NCBI GenBank assembly: GCA_900318495.1
Contig: ONLA01000006.1
Location: forward strand, 1-34,260
Length of the DNA: 34,260 bases
Direction: 5' to 3'
Source of the DNA: an uncultured Eubacteriales bacterium
GTDB lineage: Bacteria; Bacillota; Clostridia; Oscillospirales; Acutalibacteraceae
Part shown: piece by piece, positions 23,974 to 32,064 of the stretch
Numbering within the stretch: position 1 is the first letter of the stretch
Layout: each line of letters starts with the position of its first letter
The notes under the pieces: model-generated
Databases searched by the model: none
The model's input: only the letters and a program-made list of their open reading frames with translations
Told to the model about the DNA's origin: nothing
Made by a program: the position numbers and the translations under genes

Positions 23974-25152
23974 ATGGACTTTGTAAAAAGAACATGGGCG
24001 GAAATTTCGCTTGACGCAATCGAGCACAATTTCCGGGAAATAAAAAGCAAAACCGGAGCTGACACAAAAATCTGCTGTGTGGTCAAGGCTGACGGCTACG
24101 GTCACGGAGCTGTTGAGGTTTCGCACGTTTACGAACAGCTCGGCGCTGACTTTTTCGCGGTTTCCAATATCGACGAGGGAATAGAGCTTCGCGACTCAGG
24201 CTGTTCGCTTCCCATCCTCATTCTGGGCTACACCCCGGTAAGGGACGCCTCACGGCTTGCCGAATACAATATTTCGCAGGCGGTTTTTTCCGCCGACTAC
24301 GGCAGGGCGCTTTCCGAAGAATGTGCCAAAAACAACGTAAGTTGTAAAATTCACATCAAGGCGGACACAGGTATGAGCCGAATCGGTTTTATGTGCCAGG
24401 AATTCCCCAGAGATGATTATTCTATACAAGAAATTTATAACACCTGCAAGCTTCCAAATCTGATTGTCGAAGGGCTTTTTACGCATTTTTGTGTGTCCGA
24501 CGAATCGGACGGCGGAAGAAGCTTCACCGAAGCCCAGTATTCAAATTTCGAACACGTCAAAAATGAACTCGGGGCAATGGGGCTTAAAATCCCGGTTTGC
24601 CACTGCTCAAACAGCGGCGCAATCGAGGATTATCCCGAAACCTACTGCGATATGGTTCGCGCCGGCATTATACTTTACGGGCTTGCGCCGTCGTCAAAGC
24701 TTTTGGGCAGGCTGAATCTTATTCCGGCAATGACGCTGAAAACCTCGGTGGCATATGTCAAGGAGCTGAAAAAGGGCGCGACAATATCCTACGGCAGAAC
24801 CTTTACCGCCGAAAAAAATATGAAAATCGCCACCGTGCCGATTGGATATGCCGACGGCTACATACGCGCGAACGCCGCCGACGGCTATATGCTGATTAAC
24901 GGTCAAAGGGCGAAAATCGTCGGCAGAATATGTATGGATCAGACTATGCTCGACGTTACCGACCTCGACTATGTTGAGCAGGGCGACGAGGTAATCGTGT
25001 TCGGCAAGGGAATCGCCGGCGAACCCACAGCCGACTTGCTCGCGAAAAACACCGGCACAATCAATTACGAGGTTGTGTGTCTTGTCGGAAAACGTGTTCC
25101 GCGTATCTACTACAAAAACGGAGTAATAACGGAAGTGATGTATAAGCTATGA
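23974..25152 (+). CDS. alr: Alanine racemase
   Basis: The 392-residue PLP enzyme interconverts L- and D-alanine for peptidoglycan. The N-terminal TIM barrel bears Lys38 in VVKADGYGHGA, which holds PLP; the C-terminal beta domain carries the second catalytic base Tyr273 in ISYGRTF. MCRAGIILYG-type substrate residues appear near 227-236. ATG 23974 is preferred because GAGG (23963-23966) lies 7 bases upstream; in-frame ATGs at 23884 and 23944 lie before or too near the promoter. The stop overlaps the polA start by four bases (ATGA), so the two are translationally coupled. Confidence 0.95.
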   Translation: MDFVKRTWAEISLDAIEHNFREIKSKTGADTKICCVVKADGYGHGAVEVSHVYEQLGADFFAVSNIDEGIELRDSGCSLPILILGYTPVRDASRLAEYNISQAVFSADYGRALSEECAKNNVSCKIHIKADTGMSRIGFMCQEFPRDDYSIQEIYNTCKLPNLIVEGLFTHFCVSDESDGGRSFTEAQYSNFEHVKNELGAMGLKIPVCHCSNSGAIEDYPETYCDMVRAGIILYGLAPSSKLLGRLNLIPAMTLKTSVAYVKELKKGATISYGRTFTAEKNMKIATVPIGYADGYIRANAADGYMLINGQRAKIVGRICMDQTMLDVTDLDYVEQGDEVIVFGKGIAGEPTADLLAKNTGTINYEVVCLVGKRVPRIYYKNGVITEVMYKL

Positions 25153-27713
25153 GAATTCTTGTTGTTGACGGAAACAGCATTGTAAACCGCGCTTACTACG
25201 GAATCCGTCCGCTTACCACAAAGGACGGACAGTTTACCCACGCAATTTACGGCTTCCTTACTATGCTAAAAAAGCTTGAAAAGGAAGAAAATCCCGGCGC
25301 CGTGGCAATTGCCTTTGACCTGAAAGCCCCGACCTTCCGCCACAAGGCGTATTCGGGCTACAAGGCGACACGCAAGGGTATGCCGCCTGAGCTTGCCTCG
25401 CAAATGCCTCCGCTAAAGGAGCTGCTGGCGCTTTTGGGCTACAAAACGGTTACCTGCGAGGGCTACGAAGCCGACGATATCCTCGGCACCTTTGCGCTCG
25501 CCTGTGAAAACAACGGGCACGAGTGCGTTATCGCAACCGGAGACCGCGACAGCCTGCAGCTTGTGTCGGAAAAAACAGGAGTTCACCTGTGCACCAACCG
25601 CGACGATATACTCTACACTCCCGAAAAAATTATGGAAACCTACGGAGTAACCCCAAAGGAGCTAATTGAAATTAAAGCTATCCAGGGCGACTCTTCAGAC
25701 AATATCCCGGGAGTAGCGGGCATAGGTCCCAAGGGCGCGGGCGACCTTATTCAAAAATACCACAGCGTTTCATATATATATGACCACATCGACGAGCTCG
25801 AAATCAGGGACAGCGTGCGAAAAAAGCTTATCGCGTCAAAGGACAACGCGATTTTAAGCCGTATGCTCGGCGAAATCAACTGTCACGTGCCTGTTGACAC
25901 CGACGCTGAGCATTATGTGGTAAATATCCCCGACCGCGCCGCCTGCGCGCGGTATATGGCTAAGCTTGAACTTTTTTCTTTAATAGAAAAATTCGGGCTG
26001 AATCAGGCTGAAACAAACGTTGAAGAATCAACCGGAAGTGAAAAATTTGAAGTGACGGAAGCTTCGGACGGTAAAATTCTTTCAGAGAAATTTAAGGAAG
26101 CCGAAAAAATATATTTGAGCTTTGATATTTCTGATAACGAATTAAAAAGCTTTGCGGTTAACTTAAACGGCGAAATTTTCACCTGTTCGAATCCGGAAAC
26201 CTTTAAAAATCTTCTGACCTGCAAAAACGCCAAGCTTTATACGCGCAGCTGCAAGCAGCTTTTCGCCTACGCGGACGCGAATGATTTTGAGTTAACCTGC
26301 CTTGAATTCGACGTCGAGCTTGCGGCTTATCTGTTGCAGCCGTCCGAGAAGGACTATTCCGACGAAAATCTTTGCGCAATGCACGAAATCAACCTGCCGG
26401 CGGCGGATAAAGAGGACTGCCAAAGGTTCGCCGCGCTTGCTGTATACGACAGGCTGTGCGAAGCTTTGCTGTCCGAAATTAAAGCCAACGAACAGGAAAA
26501 CCTGTTGTATAACATTGAACTTCCGCTTGCCAATGTGCTTGCCAAAATGGAAAACCTCGGCTTCGGGGTGGACAGGCAGGGAATAGAGGACTACGGAAAT
26601 ATGCTCTCTGCCAAAATTGACTCGCTTGAAAGCGCGATTTACGAAAGTGCCGGATGCGAATTTAACATAAATTCACCAAAACAGCTCGGGAAAGTTCTTT
26701 TCGAGGATTTGAAACTTCCTGCCAAGAAAAAAACCAAAAGCGGTTACAGCACCAACGCCGAGGTGCTCGAGGGCTTGCGCTACGAACACCCGGTTGTGGA
26801 TATGGTTCTGAATTACCGCACGCTTGCCAAGCTTAATTCAACCTATTGCGAGGGCTTGCTCAAGGTGATAGCGGACGACGGAAGAATCCATTCCAGCTTT
26901 AACCAAACCGAAACGCGCACCGGGCGAATCAGCTCCACCGAGCCGAACCTGCAAAACATTCCCGTACGCACCGAGCTCGGCAGGGAAATGCGCAAGTTTT
27001 TCCGCGCGCGAAACGACTGGGTGCTTGTTGACGCGGACTATTCCCAGATTGAGCTTAGGGTGCTTGCGCACATAGCAAACGATAAAAATATGATTGAAGC
27101 CTTCAAAAACGGCGACGACATCCACGCAATCACGGCGTCCCAGGTGTTCAACCTGCCGCTCGAAATGGTAACGCCCGTAATGCGAAGCCGCGCAAAGGCG
27201 GTTAACTTCGGCATTGTTTACGGAATCGGCGCTTATTCGCTTGCCAAGGACATCGGCGTTACAAACAAGGAGGCAAAGCAGTATATAGAAAACTACCTTG
27301 CCCACTACAGCGGCGTTGACGAATATATGAAGCGCGTGGTCGAAAAAGCCGCGCTCGACGGCTATGTTGAAACAATGTTCGGGCGGCGGCGTTATCTTCC
27401 CGAGCTGACCTCGGGCAAGCGTATGATGCGTGCCTTCGGCGAGCGTGTTGCGAGGAATATGCCCATTCAGGGCACAGCCGCCGACATCATCAAAATCGCT
27501 ATGGTAAGGGTGGATTCGCGGCTTAAAAAGGAAGGCTTGCAGGCGCGGCTTATTCTGCAGGTTCATGACGAACTGATTGTAGAAGCGCCTCAGAACGAAA
27601 GTATGCAGGTCGCGATGCTCCTTCAGGAGGAAATGGAAAACGCCGTAAAGCTCAGCGTTCCGCTTACAGCCGAAGCGGCGGTAGGAAGGACGTGGTATGA
27701 TGCAAAAGGATAA
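25149..27713 (+). CDS. polA: DNA polymerase I
   Basis: The 854-residue protein fills gaps and removes RNA primers. The 5'-3' exonuclease domain (about 1-290) is complete, with GYEADDILG, TGDRDSLQLV and GDSSDNIPGV. The central 3'-5' exonuclease-like region (about 300-470) appears dead: the first motif reads FDIS, lacking the DxE pair, and the other acidic motifs are not recognisable. The polymerase domain is intact: motif A Asp630 in DYSQIELR, motif B Arg679 and Lys683, motif C VHDE (805-808). It overlaps alr by 4 bases at its start and the LMW-PTP gene by 17 at its end, so it sits in the middle of a coupled operon. Confidence 0.96.
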   Translation: MRILVVDGNSIVNRAYYGIRPLTTKDGQFTHAIYGFLTMLKKLEKEENPGAVAIAFDLKAPTFRHKAYSGYKATRKGMPPELASQMPPLKELLALLGYKTVTCEGYEADDILGTFALACENNGHECVIATGDRDSLQLVSEKTGVHLCTNRDDILYTPEKIMETYGVTPKELIEIKAIQGDSSDNIPGVAGIGPKGAGDLIQKYHSVSYIYDHIDELEIRDSVRKKLIASKDNAILSRMLGEINCHVPVDTDAEHYVVNIPDRAACARYMAKLELFSLIEKFGLNQAETNVEESTGSEKFEVTEASDGKILSEKFKEAEKIYLSFDISDNELKSFAVNLNGEIFTCSNPETFKNLLTCKNAKLYTRSCKQLFAYADANDFELTCLEFDVELAAYLLQPSEKDYSDENLCAMHEINLPAADKEDCQRFAALAVYDRLCEALLSEIKANEQENLLYNIELPLANVLAKMENLGFGVDRQGIEDYGNMLSAKIDSLESAIYESAGCEFNINSPKQLGKVLFEDLKLPAKKKTKSGYSTNAEVLEGLRYEHPVVDMVLNYRTLAKLNSTYCEGLLKVIADDGRIHSSFNQTETRTGRISSTEPNLQNIPVRTELGREMRKFFRARNDWVLVDADYSQIELRVLAHIANDKNMIEAFKNGDDIHAITASQVFNLPLEMVTPVMRSRAKAVNFGIVYGIGAYSLAKDIGVTNKEAKQYIENYLAHYSGVDEYMKRVVEKAALDGYVETMFGRRRYLPELTSGKRMMRAFGERVARNMPIQGTAADIIKIAMVRVDSRLKKEGLQARLILQVHDELIVEAPQNESMQVAMLLQEEMENAVKLSVPLTAEAAVGRTWYDAKG

Positions 27714-28137
27714 AAAACACTGCGTAGCCTTTGTCTGCACCGGCAACACCTGCCGCAGTCCTATGGCAGAGGCAATCTTCAACAAGCTCGCCGGTGAAAA
27801 AGACCTTGACGTTTACGCGGTAAGCTTTGGAATGGCGGCGGCTAACGGCGTTCCGGTTTCGGCGCTGTCGGTCAAAGCGTGTGAGGAAATAGGAATCGAC
27901 CTCAGCGGCAAAAAAGCTTCGTTTATATATAATTACGACATTGGCGGAATCGAAAAATTTTACTGTATGTCCGAAGAACACAAAAATATGCTCGTTCAGT
28001 TCTGCGGTATTCCCGAAGAACGCATAGAGGTGCTCGGAATAACCGATCCGTTCGGCGGCAATTTGGATGTTTACAGACAGTGCAGGGATGAAATTTATAA
28101 TTCCGTTCAAGAAATAATAAAAGAGTATGAAAATTGA
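27697..28137 (+). CDS. Low-molecular-weight phosphatase, probable protein-arginine phosphatase (YwlE-like)
   Basis: A 146-residue LMW-PTP-fold enzyme. The P-loop C14-T-G-N-T-C-R20 and the late DPFGG motif give the catalytic nucleophile, Arg and general acid. The Thr before Cys in the P-loop (Thr18) is the residue that makes B. subtilis YwlE select phosphoarginine; tyrosine phosphatases usually have Ile/Leu there. The C-terminal pattern DPFGG-x2-D-x-Y-x2-CRDE also resembles YwlE. YwlE opposes the McsB arginine kinase in protein quality control; mcsB is not in the window. The start is ATG 27697 or 27700; it overlaps polA by 17 bases and rimI by 11. Confidence 0.82.
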   Translation: MMQKDKKHCVAFVCTGNTCRSPMAEAIFNKLAGEKDLDVYAVSFGMAAANGVPVSALSVKACEEIGIDLSGKKASFIYNYDIGGIEKFYCMSEEHKNMLVQFCGIPEERIEVLGITDPFGGNLDVYRQCRDEIYNSVQEIIKEYEN

Positions 28138-28561
28138 AAGTATGACCCCGGCACACCTTGACGGCGTAATACTGCTTGAACAGGAGTGCTTCGCGCATCC
28201 GTGGTCGCGTGACAGCCTTGAATCGGAGCTTAACAATCCGAATTCGGTGTTTTTGGCGGCGGTAGAAAACGGCAGGGTTATCGGCTACGCCGGAATGAGC
28301 GTAATAATCGACGAGGGCTACATCTTCAATGTTGCCGTGACCGAACCCGGCCGCAAAAAAGGCGTTGGCTCGGCGCTTATCCGCGAGCTTGTCACCTACG
28401 GCAAAAAACACGGTCTTTGCTTCATTACCCTCGAGGTAAGGCAGAGCAACAGCGCGGCAATTTCGCTTTATTCAAGCTTCGGCTTTATCAAAGCAGGCGA
28501 AAGAAAGGACTACTATTCCGAACCCAAGGAAAACGCCCTGCTTATGACATACTATTTTTAA
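28127..28561 (+). CDS. rimI: Ribosomal protein S18 alanine N-acetyltransferase
   Basis: A 144-residue GNAT-fold acetyltransferase. The acetyl-CoA loop reads VTEPGRKKGVGSALI (about 88-102), and the N-terminal CFAHPWSRDSLESEL segment (about 19-33) is a hallmark of RimI. In most bacteria rimI stands between tsaB and tsaD; here tsaD follows directly, which supports the call. It overlaps the preceding phosphatase gene by 11 bases. Other GNAT enzymes share the fold, but the tsaD neighbour makes RimI most likely. Confidence 0.9.
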   Translation: MKIESMTPAHLDGVILLEQECFAHPWSRDSLESELNNPNSVFLAAVENGRVIGYAGMSVIIDEGYIFNVAVTEPGRKKGVGSALIRELVTYGKKHGLCFITLEVRQSNSAAISLYSSFGFIKAGERKDYYSEPKENALLMTYYF

Positions 28562-28572
28562 TGAGGAAAAAT

Positions 28573-29580
28573 ATGAAAATTTTAGCAATAGAATCGTCGT
28601 GCGACGAAACCGCGGCGGCTGTGGTTGAGAACGGAAGAAAGGTTCTTTCGTCAATAGTCGCTTCTCAGGTTGAGGAGCACAGGCTTTACGGCGGCGTAGT
28701 GCCCGAAATCGCCTCGCGGCGGCACGCAGAGGCAATCACCCCGGTTGTGCGCCGAGCGCTTTCCGAAGCCGGCGTCACGCTTTCCGGCATCGGCGCAATT
28801 GCCGTAACCTACGCCCCCGGCTTAATCGGCGCTCTTTTGGTCGGAGTAAACTTCGCCAAAGGGCTGTCGCTAAGCTCGGGAATTCCGCTTGTGCCGACAC
28901 ACCACCTGCGTTCGCACATAGCGTCAAATTATATTTCTAATCAAGAATTAAAACCGCCGTTTCTTTGCCTTGTCGTGTCGGGAGGACACAGCCACATTGT
29001 AATGGTCGAGGACTACACCAAAATGAAAATCATCGGTCAAACCCGGGACGACGCGGCAGGCGAGGCGTTCGACAAAGCCGCGCGAACAATGGGAATGCCG
29101 TACCCGGGCGGAATCGAGCTCGACAAGGTTGCCGAATCCGGCAATCCCAAGGCTTTTAAGCTTCCGCGTCCGGTGGTTCACGACGCGCCCTATGATTTCA
29201 GCTTTTCCGGGCTGAAAACCGCGGTAATTAATTTAATTCACAACGCTTCCCAAAAGGGGGAGGAGCTGAACAAGGCTGACGTCTGCGCGTCCTTCCGCTA
29301 CGCGGTTGTTGACTGCCTGACAACAAACTTCCTGAAAGCCGCCCGGGATTTAAACGTAAGTCAGCTTGTAATCGCCGGAGGTGTTTCCGCAAACTCGCTT
29401 TTGCGCGGAACGCTCGCGGACGAATGTAAAAAACGCGGCTACAGTTTTTATATGCCTGATAAAGGTCTGTGCGGTGACAACGCTGCAATGGTCGGCGCAC
29501 AGGGTTATTATGAATATTTAAGCGGCAACACGGCAAATTCGGATTTGAATGCCTATGCCACTATGAGTATTGAAAAATAA
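28573..29580 (+). CDS. tsaD: tRNA N6-adenosine threonylcarbamoyltransferase TsaD
   Basis: The 335-residue protein makes the universal t6A37 modification of ANN-decoding tRNAs. It starts with the typical MKILAIESSCDETAA, has the metal-binding H-x3-H in THHLRSHIAS near 113-120, then SGGHSH near 137-142 and GGVSANS near the C-terminal part. ATG 28573 has GAGG at 6 bases (28563-28566); an alternative ATG at 28561 overlaps the rimI stop and would add four residues. TsaD needs TsaB and TsaE, whose genes are not in this operon, unlike in most clostridia. Confidence 0.95.
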   Translation: MKILAIESSCDETAAAVVENGRKVLSSIVASQVEEHRLYGGVVPEIASRRHAEAITPVVRRALSEAGVTLSGIGAIAVTYAPGLIGALLVGVNFAKGLSLSSGIPLVPTHHLRSHIASNYISNQELKPPFLCLVVSGGHSHIVMVEDYTKMKIIGQTRDDAAGEAFDKAARTMGMPYPGGIELDKVAESGNPKAFKLPRPVVHDAPYDFSFSGLKTAVINLIHNASQKGEELNKADVCASFRYAVVDCLTTNFLKAARDLNVSQLVIAGGVSANSLLRGTLADECKKRGYSFYMPDKGLCGDNAAMVGAQGYYEYLSGNTANSDLNAYATMSIEK

Positions 29581-29594
29581 GGAGGAATTTCACG

Positions 29595-30257
29595 ATGGAT
29601 GAAAACAAAAACTACCCCAACAACGGTCAGCAGGATATGTTAGACAAGAACCCGTTTGCCGATGAAAAAACAACGACGTCAAACGATTTCCACGGCAACG
29701 GTCCGCAAAACGACCCCTACTACAGCAACAACGCGAACAACCCCTTTAACCAGCAGCCTGCTGCGCAGCCTACTCCGCAGCAAGGCTATGCTCAGCAGCC
29801 TTACGGCGCGCAGCCTCAGCAGCAGGGCTACGCACAGCCGCCCTACGGCGCACAGCCTCAGCAGCCTGCTCCGCAGCAGGGCTACGCACAGCAGCCTTAC
29901 GGCGCGCAGCCACAGCAACCCTACGGCGCGCAGCCATATAACAGACAGCCGGTGCAGTATAATCAGTACAACAACCAGCCCCCGGTTGATCCCGAAGAAA
30001 AAAAGGCCAAAAACTTCGGTACCGCGTCTCTTGTGCTCGGTATTGTATCACTGTTTTGCTGCGGTCTGTTCGCTGCTGTTCCCGGCTTGATTTTTGGTAT
30101 TCTTTCTATAAGAAAGAAAAAAGAAAACAACGGATTGGCAATTGCCGGTATTATTTTGAGCGCAATCGGCATTGTAGTTACAATTGTAGCTACTATCATC
30201 ATTTGCATTAGCGCGGCGAAAAATCCGGGCTCCATAACCTACCGCTCATATTATTAA
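29595..30257 (+). CDS. Glutamine/proline-rich membrane protein with DUF4190-like tail
   Basis: A 220-residue protein of two parts. Residues about 1-130 are disordered and rich in Gln, Pro, Tyr, Gly and Ala, with four to five near-repeats of a QQPYGAQPQQ/GYAQ unit (about 58-112). Residues 140-215 hold two membrane helices, split by a cytosolic basic loop RKKKENN, that fit the DUF4190 pattern. A strong GGAGG site precedes ATG 29595, 14 bases after tsaD. Such proteins are common in Gram-positive genomes as single-copy membrane proteins with variable low-complexity heads; the function is unknown. Probably co-transcribed with tsaD. Confidence 0.85.
   Translation: MDENKNYPNNGQQDMLDKNPFADEKTTTSNDFHGNGPQNDPYYSNNANNPFNQQPAAQPTPQQGYAQQPYGAQPQQQGYAQPPYGAQPQQPAPQQGYAQQPYGAQPQQPYGAQPYNRQPVQYNQYNNQPPVDPEEKKAKNFGTASLVLGIVSLFCCGLFAAVPGLIFGILSIRKKKENNGLAIAGIILSAIGIVVTIVATIIICISAAKNPGSITYRSYY
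29775..29937 (+). repeat. Tandem Q/P/Y/G-rich coding repeat
   Basis: The coding repeat behind the low-complexity head of the DUF4190-like protein: near-repeated CAGCCTTACGGCGCGCAGCC-type units. Copy number may vary between strains by slippage or recombination. Confidence 0.75.
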
Positions 30258-30272
30258 TCGAAAGGAAAAATA

Positions 30273-30791
30273 ATGTCTAATCCAATTGTTACAATCGAAA
30301 TGAACGGCGGAGGCGTGATGAAAGCCGAGCTTTATCCCGAAATCGCTCCGAACACGGTAAACAACTTTATCAGTCTTGTACGCAGCGGTTTTTACGACGG
30401 CTTGACCTTTCACAGGGTAATCTACGGCTTTATGATTCAGGGCGGCTGCCCCGACGGCACCGGAATGGGCGGCCCCGGTTATCAAATCAAGGGCGAATTC
30501 AGCAAAAACGGCTTTAAAAACGACCTCAGGCACACCGAGGGCGTGCTCAGTATGGCGCGTTCAATGATGCCCGACTCCGCAGGCTCGCAGTTCTTTATTA
30601 TGCACAAAGCCTCGCCCCACCTTGACGGCCAGTACGCAGCGTTCGGAAAAATAACCGAGGGCATGGACGTTGTGAACGCGATTGCCGAATGTGACACCGA
30701 TTTTTCCGACAAACCGCTTGACCCCCAGGTGATTAAAAAGATGACGGTTGAAACCTTCGGAGAGGAATATCCCGAACCCGAAAAGGTATAA
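30273..30791 (+). CDS. Peptidyl-prolyl cis-trans isomerase, cyclophilin type
   Basis: A 172-residue cytosolic cyclophilin that speeds proline isomerisation. It has FHRV (about 47-50) with the catalytic Arg, FMIQGG (about 54-59), AGSQFFIMH (about 105-113) and LDGQYAAFGKI (about 118-128); Tyr replaces the Trp found at the cyclosporin-binding site of human CypA, as is common in bacteria. No signal peptide or membrane helix. It starts 15 bases after the DUF4190-like gene with an AAGGA site. Confidence 0.94.
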   Translation: MSNPIVTIEMNGGGVMKAELYPEIAPNTVNNFISLVRSGFYDGLTFHRVIYGFMIQGGCPDGTGMGGPGYQIKGEFSKNGFKNDLRHTEGVLSMARSMMPDSAGSQFFIMHKASPHLDGQYAAFGKITEGMDVVNAIAECDTDFSDKPLDPQVIKKMTVETFGEEYPEPEKV

Positions 30792-30872
30792 AATCATTCA
30801 AAAAGCATAAAAAACCGTATACTATATATAATGTATGTTATCGGGCGCGTTCAGCGCCGGAAAGGAAGCACT

Positions 30873-31886
30873 ATGAACGTATTACTCGCGGGCGGCGCCG
30901 GATATATCGGAAGCCACACCTGCGTTGAGCTTATCGAGGCAGGACACAGTGTTGTCATTGCCGACAATTTTTCCAACTCCTGTCCCGAAGCGGTCAAGAG
31001 AGTTGAGGATATAACCGGAGCGGAAATCCCGCTTTACGAAGCTGATGTTTGCGACCGCAAGGCGGTTGACGAAATATTTGCCGAAAACAAAATCGACGCC
31101 GTAATCCACTTTGCCGGACTCAAGGCGGTGGGCGAAAGCTGCGAAAAGCCTCTTATGTATTACCGCAACAATATCGACTCAACCCTGACGCTGCTTGAAA
31201 CAATGCAGAAGTACGGCGTTAACAACTTTATTTTCAGCTCCTCGGCAACCGTTTACGGCACACCCGAAACAGTTCCGCTTGTTGAAACAATGCCCACAGG
31301 CCACCCGACAAACCCCTACGGCTGGACAAAGCTTATGATGGAGCAGATTTTAACAGACACCGCGGCGGCAAATCCCGAAATGTCCATTGTAATTCTGCGT
31401 TACTTCAACCCAATCGGCGCTCACAAAAGCGGACGCATCGGCGAGGATCCCAACGGAATCCCCAACAATCTTATGCCGTTCATCACTCAGGTAGCCGCCG
31501 GCAGACTTCCCCAGCTCGGAGTTTTCGGCGACGACTACGAAACCCACGACGGCACGGGCGTGCGCGACTACATTCACGTGGTTGACCTTGCCAAGGGTCA
31601 CGTTTGCGCAATCGACTATTCCGCGGATCACAAGGGCGTGGAAATCGTGAACCTCGGCACGGGCACAGGCTACAGCGTACTCGACATCGTTAAGGCTTTT
31701 GAAAAGGTCAACAACATAAAAATTCCGTATGTTATCAAGCCCAGACGGCCCGGCGACATCGCCGAATGCTTTGCCGACCCTTCCAAAGCGGCAAAATTAC
31801 TAAAATGGAAGGCCGAAAAAACCCTCGAGGATATGTGTTTTGACTCCTGGAACTGGCAATCTCACAATATAAACGGCTATAAATAA
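30873..31886 (+). CDS. galE: UDP-glucose 4-epimerase
   Basis: The 337-residue enzyme interconverts UDP-glucose and UDP-galactose for wall and capsule glycans. A Rossmann NAD-binding motif GGAGYIGS (7-14), catalytic SSSATVYG Ser/Thr near 122 and YGWTK with the Tyr-x3-Lys pair near 149-153 are present, along with NPIGAH in the substrate site. The AAGGA site (30863-30867) before ATG 30873 fixes the start. It may be read from the upstream operon or from a local promoter: TATAAT lies at 30827-30832, but no clear -35 is seen. A short GGCGC/GCGCC hairpin (30844-30858) lies in the leader. Confidence 0.95.
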   Translation: MNVLLAGGAGYIGSHTCVELIEAGHSVVIADNFSNSCPEAVKRVEDITGAEIPLYEADVCDRKAVDEIFAENKIDAVIHFAGLKAVGESCEKPLMYYRNNIDSTLTLLETMQKYGVNNFIFSSSATVYGTPETVPLVETMPTGHPTNPYGWTKLMMEQILTDTAAANPEMSIVILRYFNPIGAHKSGRIGEDPNGIPNNLMPFITQVAAGRLPQLGVFGDDYETHDGTGVRDYIHVVDLAKGHVCAIDYSADHKGVEIVNLGTGTGYSVLDIVKAFEKVNNIKIPYVIKPRRPGDIAECFADPSKAAKLLKWKAEKTLEDMCFDSWNWQSHNINGYK

Positions 31887-31989
31887 TACATTTTGTCAGC
31901 ATATACTACAAGTCACGGCTCCGCAATTTGTCATATTAAACAAAATATTGAGATTAAGCAAAAAATCGCTTTCCAATTTTTATTTTTTA

Positions 31990-32019
31990 TTGACTTTTGG
32001 GGAGCACTTGTATTATAAT
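31990..32019 (+). promoter_or_regulatory. Probable promoter of the secreted multidomain protein
   Basis: TTGACT (31990-31995) and a perfect TATAAT (32014-32019) are 18 bases apart, in an AT-rich gap after galE that shows no clear terminator. Confidence 0.7.
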
Positions 32020-32064
32020 AGTATTGCTTATAGAAGCATTATCAAATAAGGAGGAAAAGAAGAA

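Noticed and set aside
26838-27785. Open frame of 315 codons opposite polA
   Set aside because: Antisense shadow of the polymerase domain, whose motifs are all on the plus strand.
29679-30051. Several alternative open frames across the Q/P-rich repeat
   Set aside because: Period-3 repeats keep all frames open; only the plus frame has a ribosome binding site and the membrane tail.
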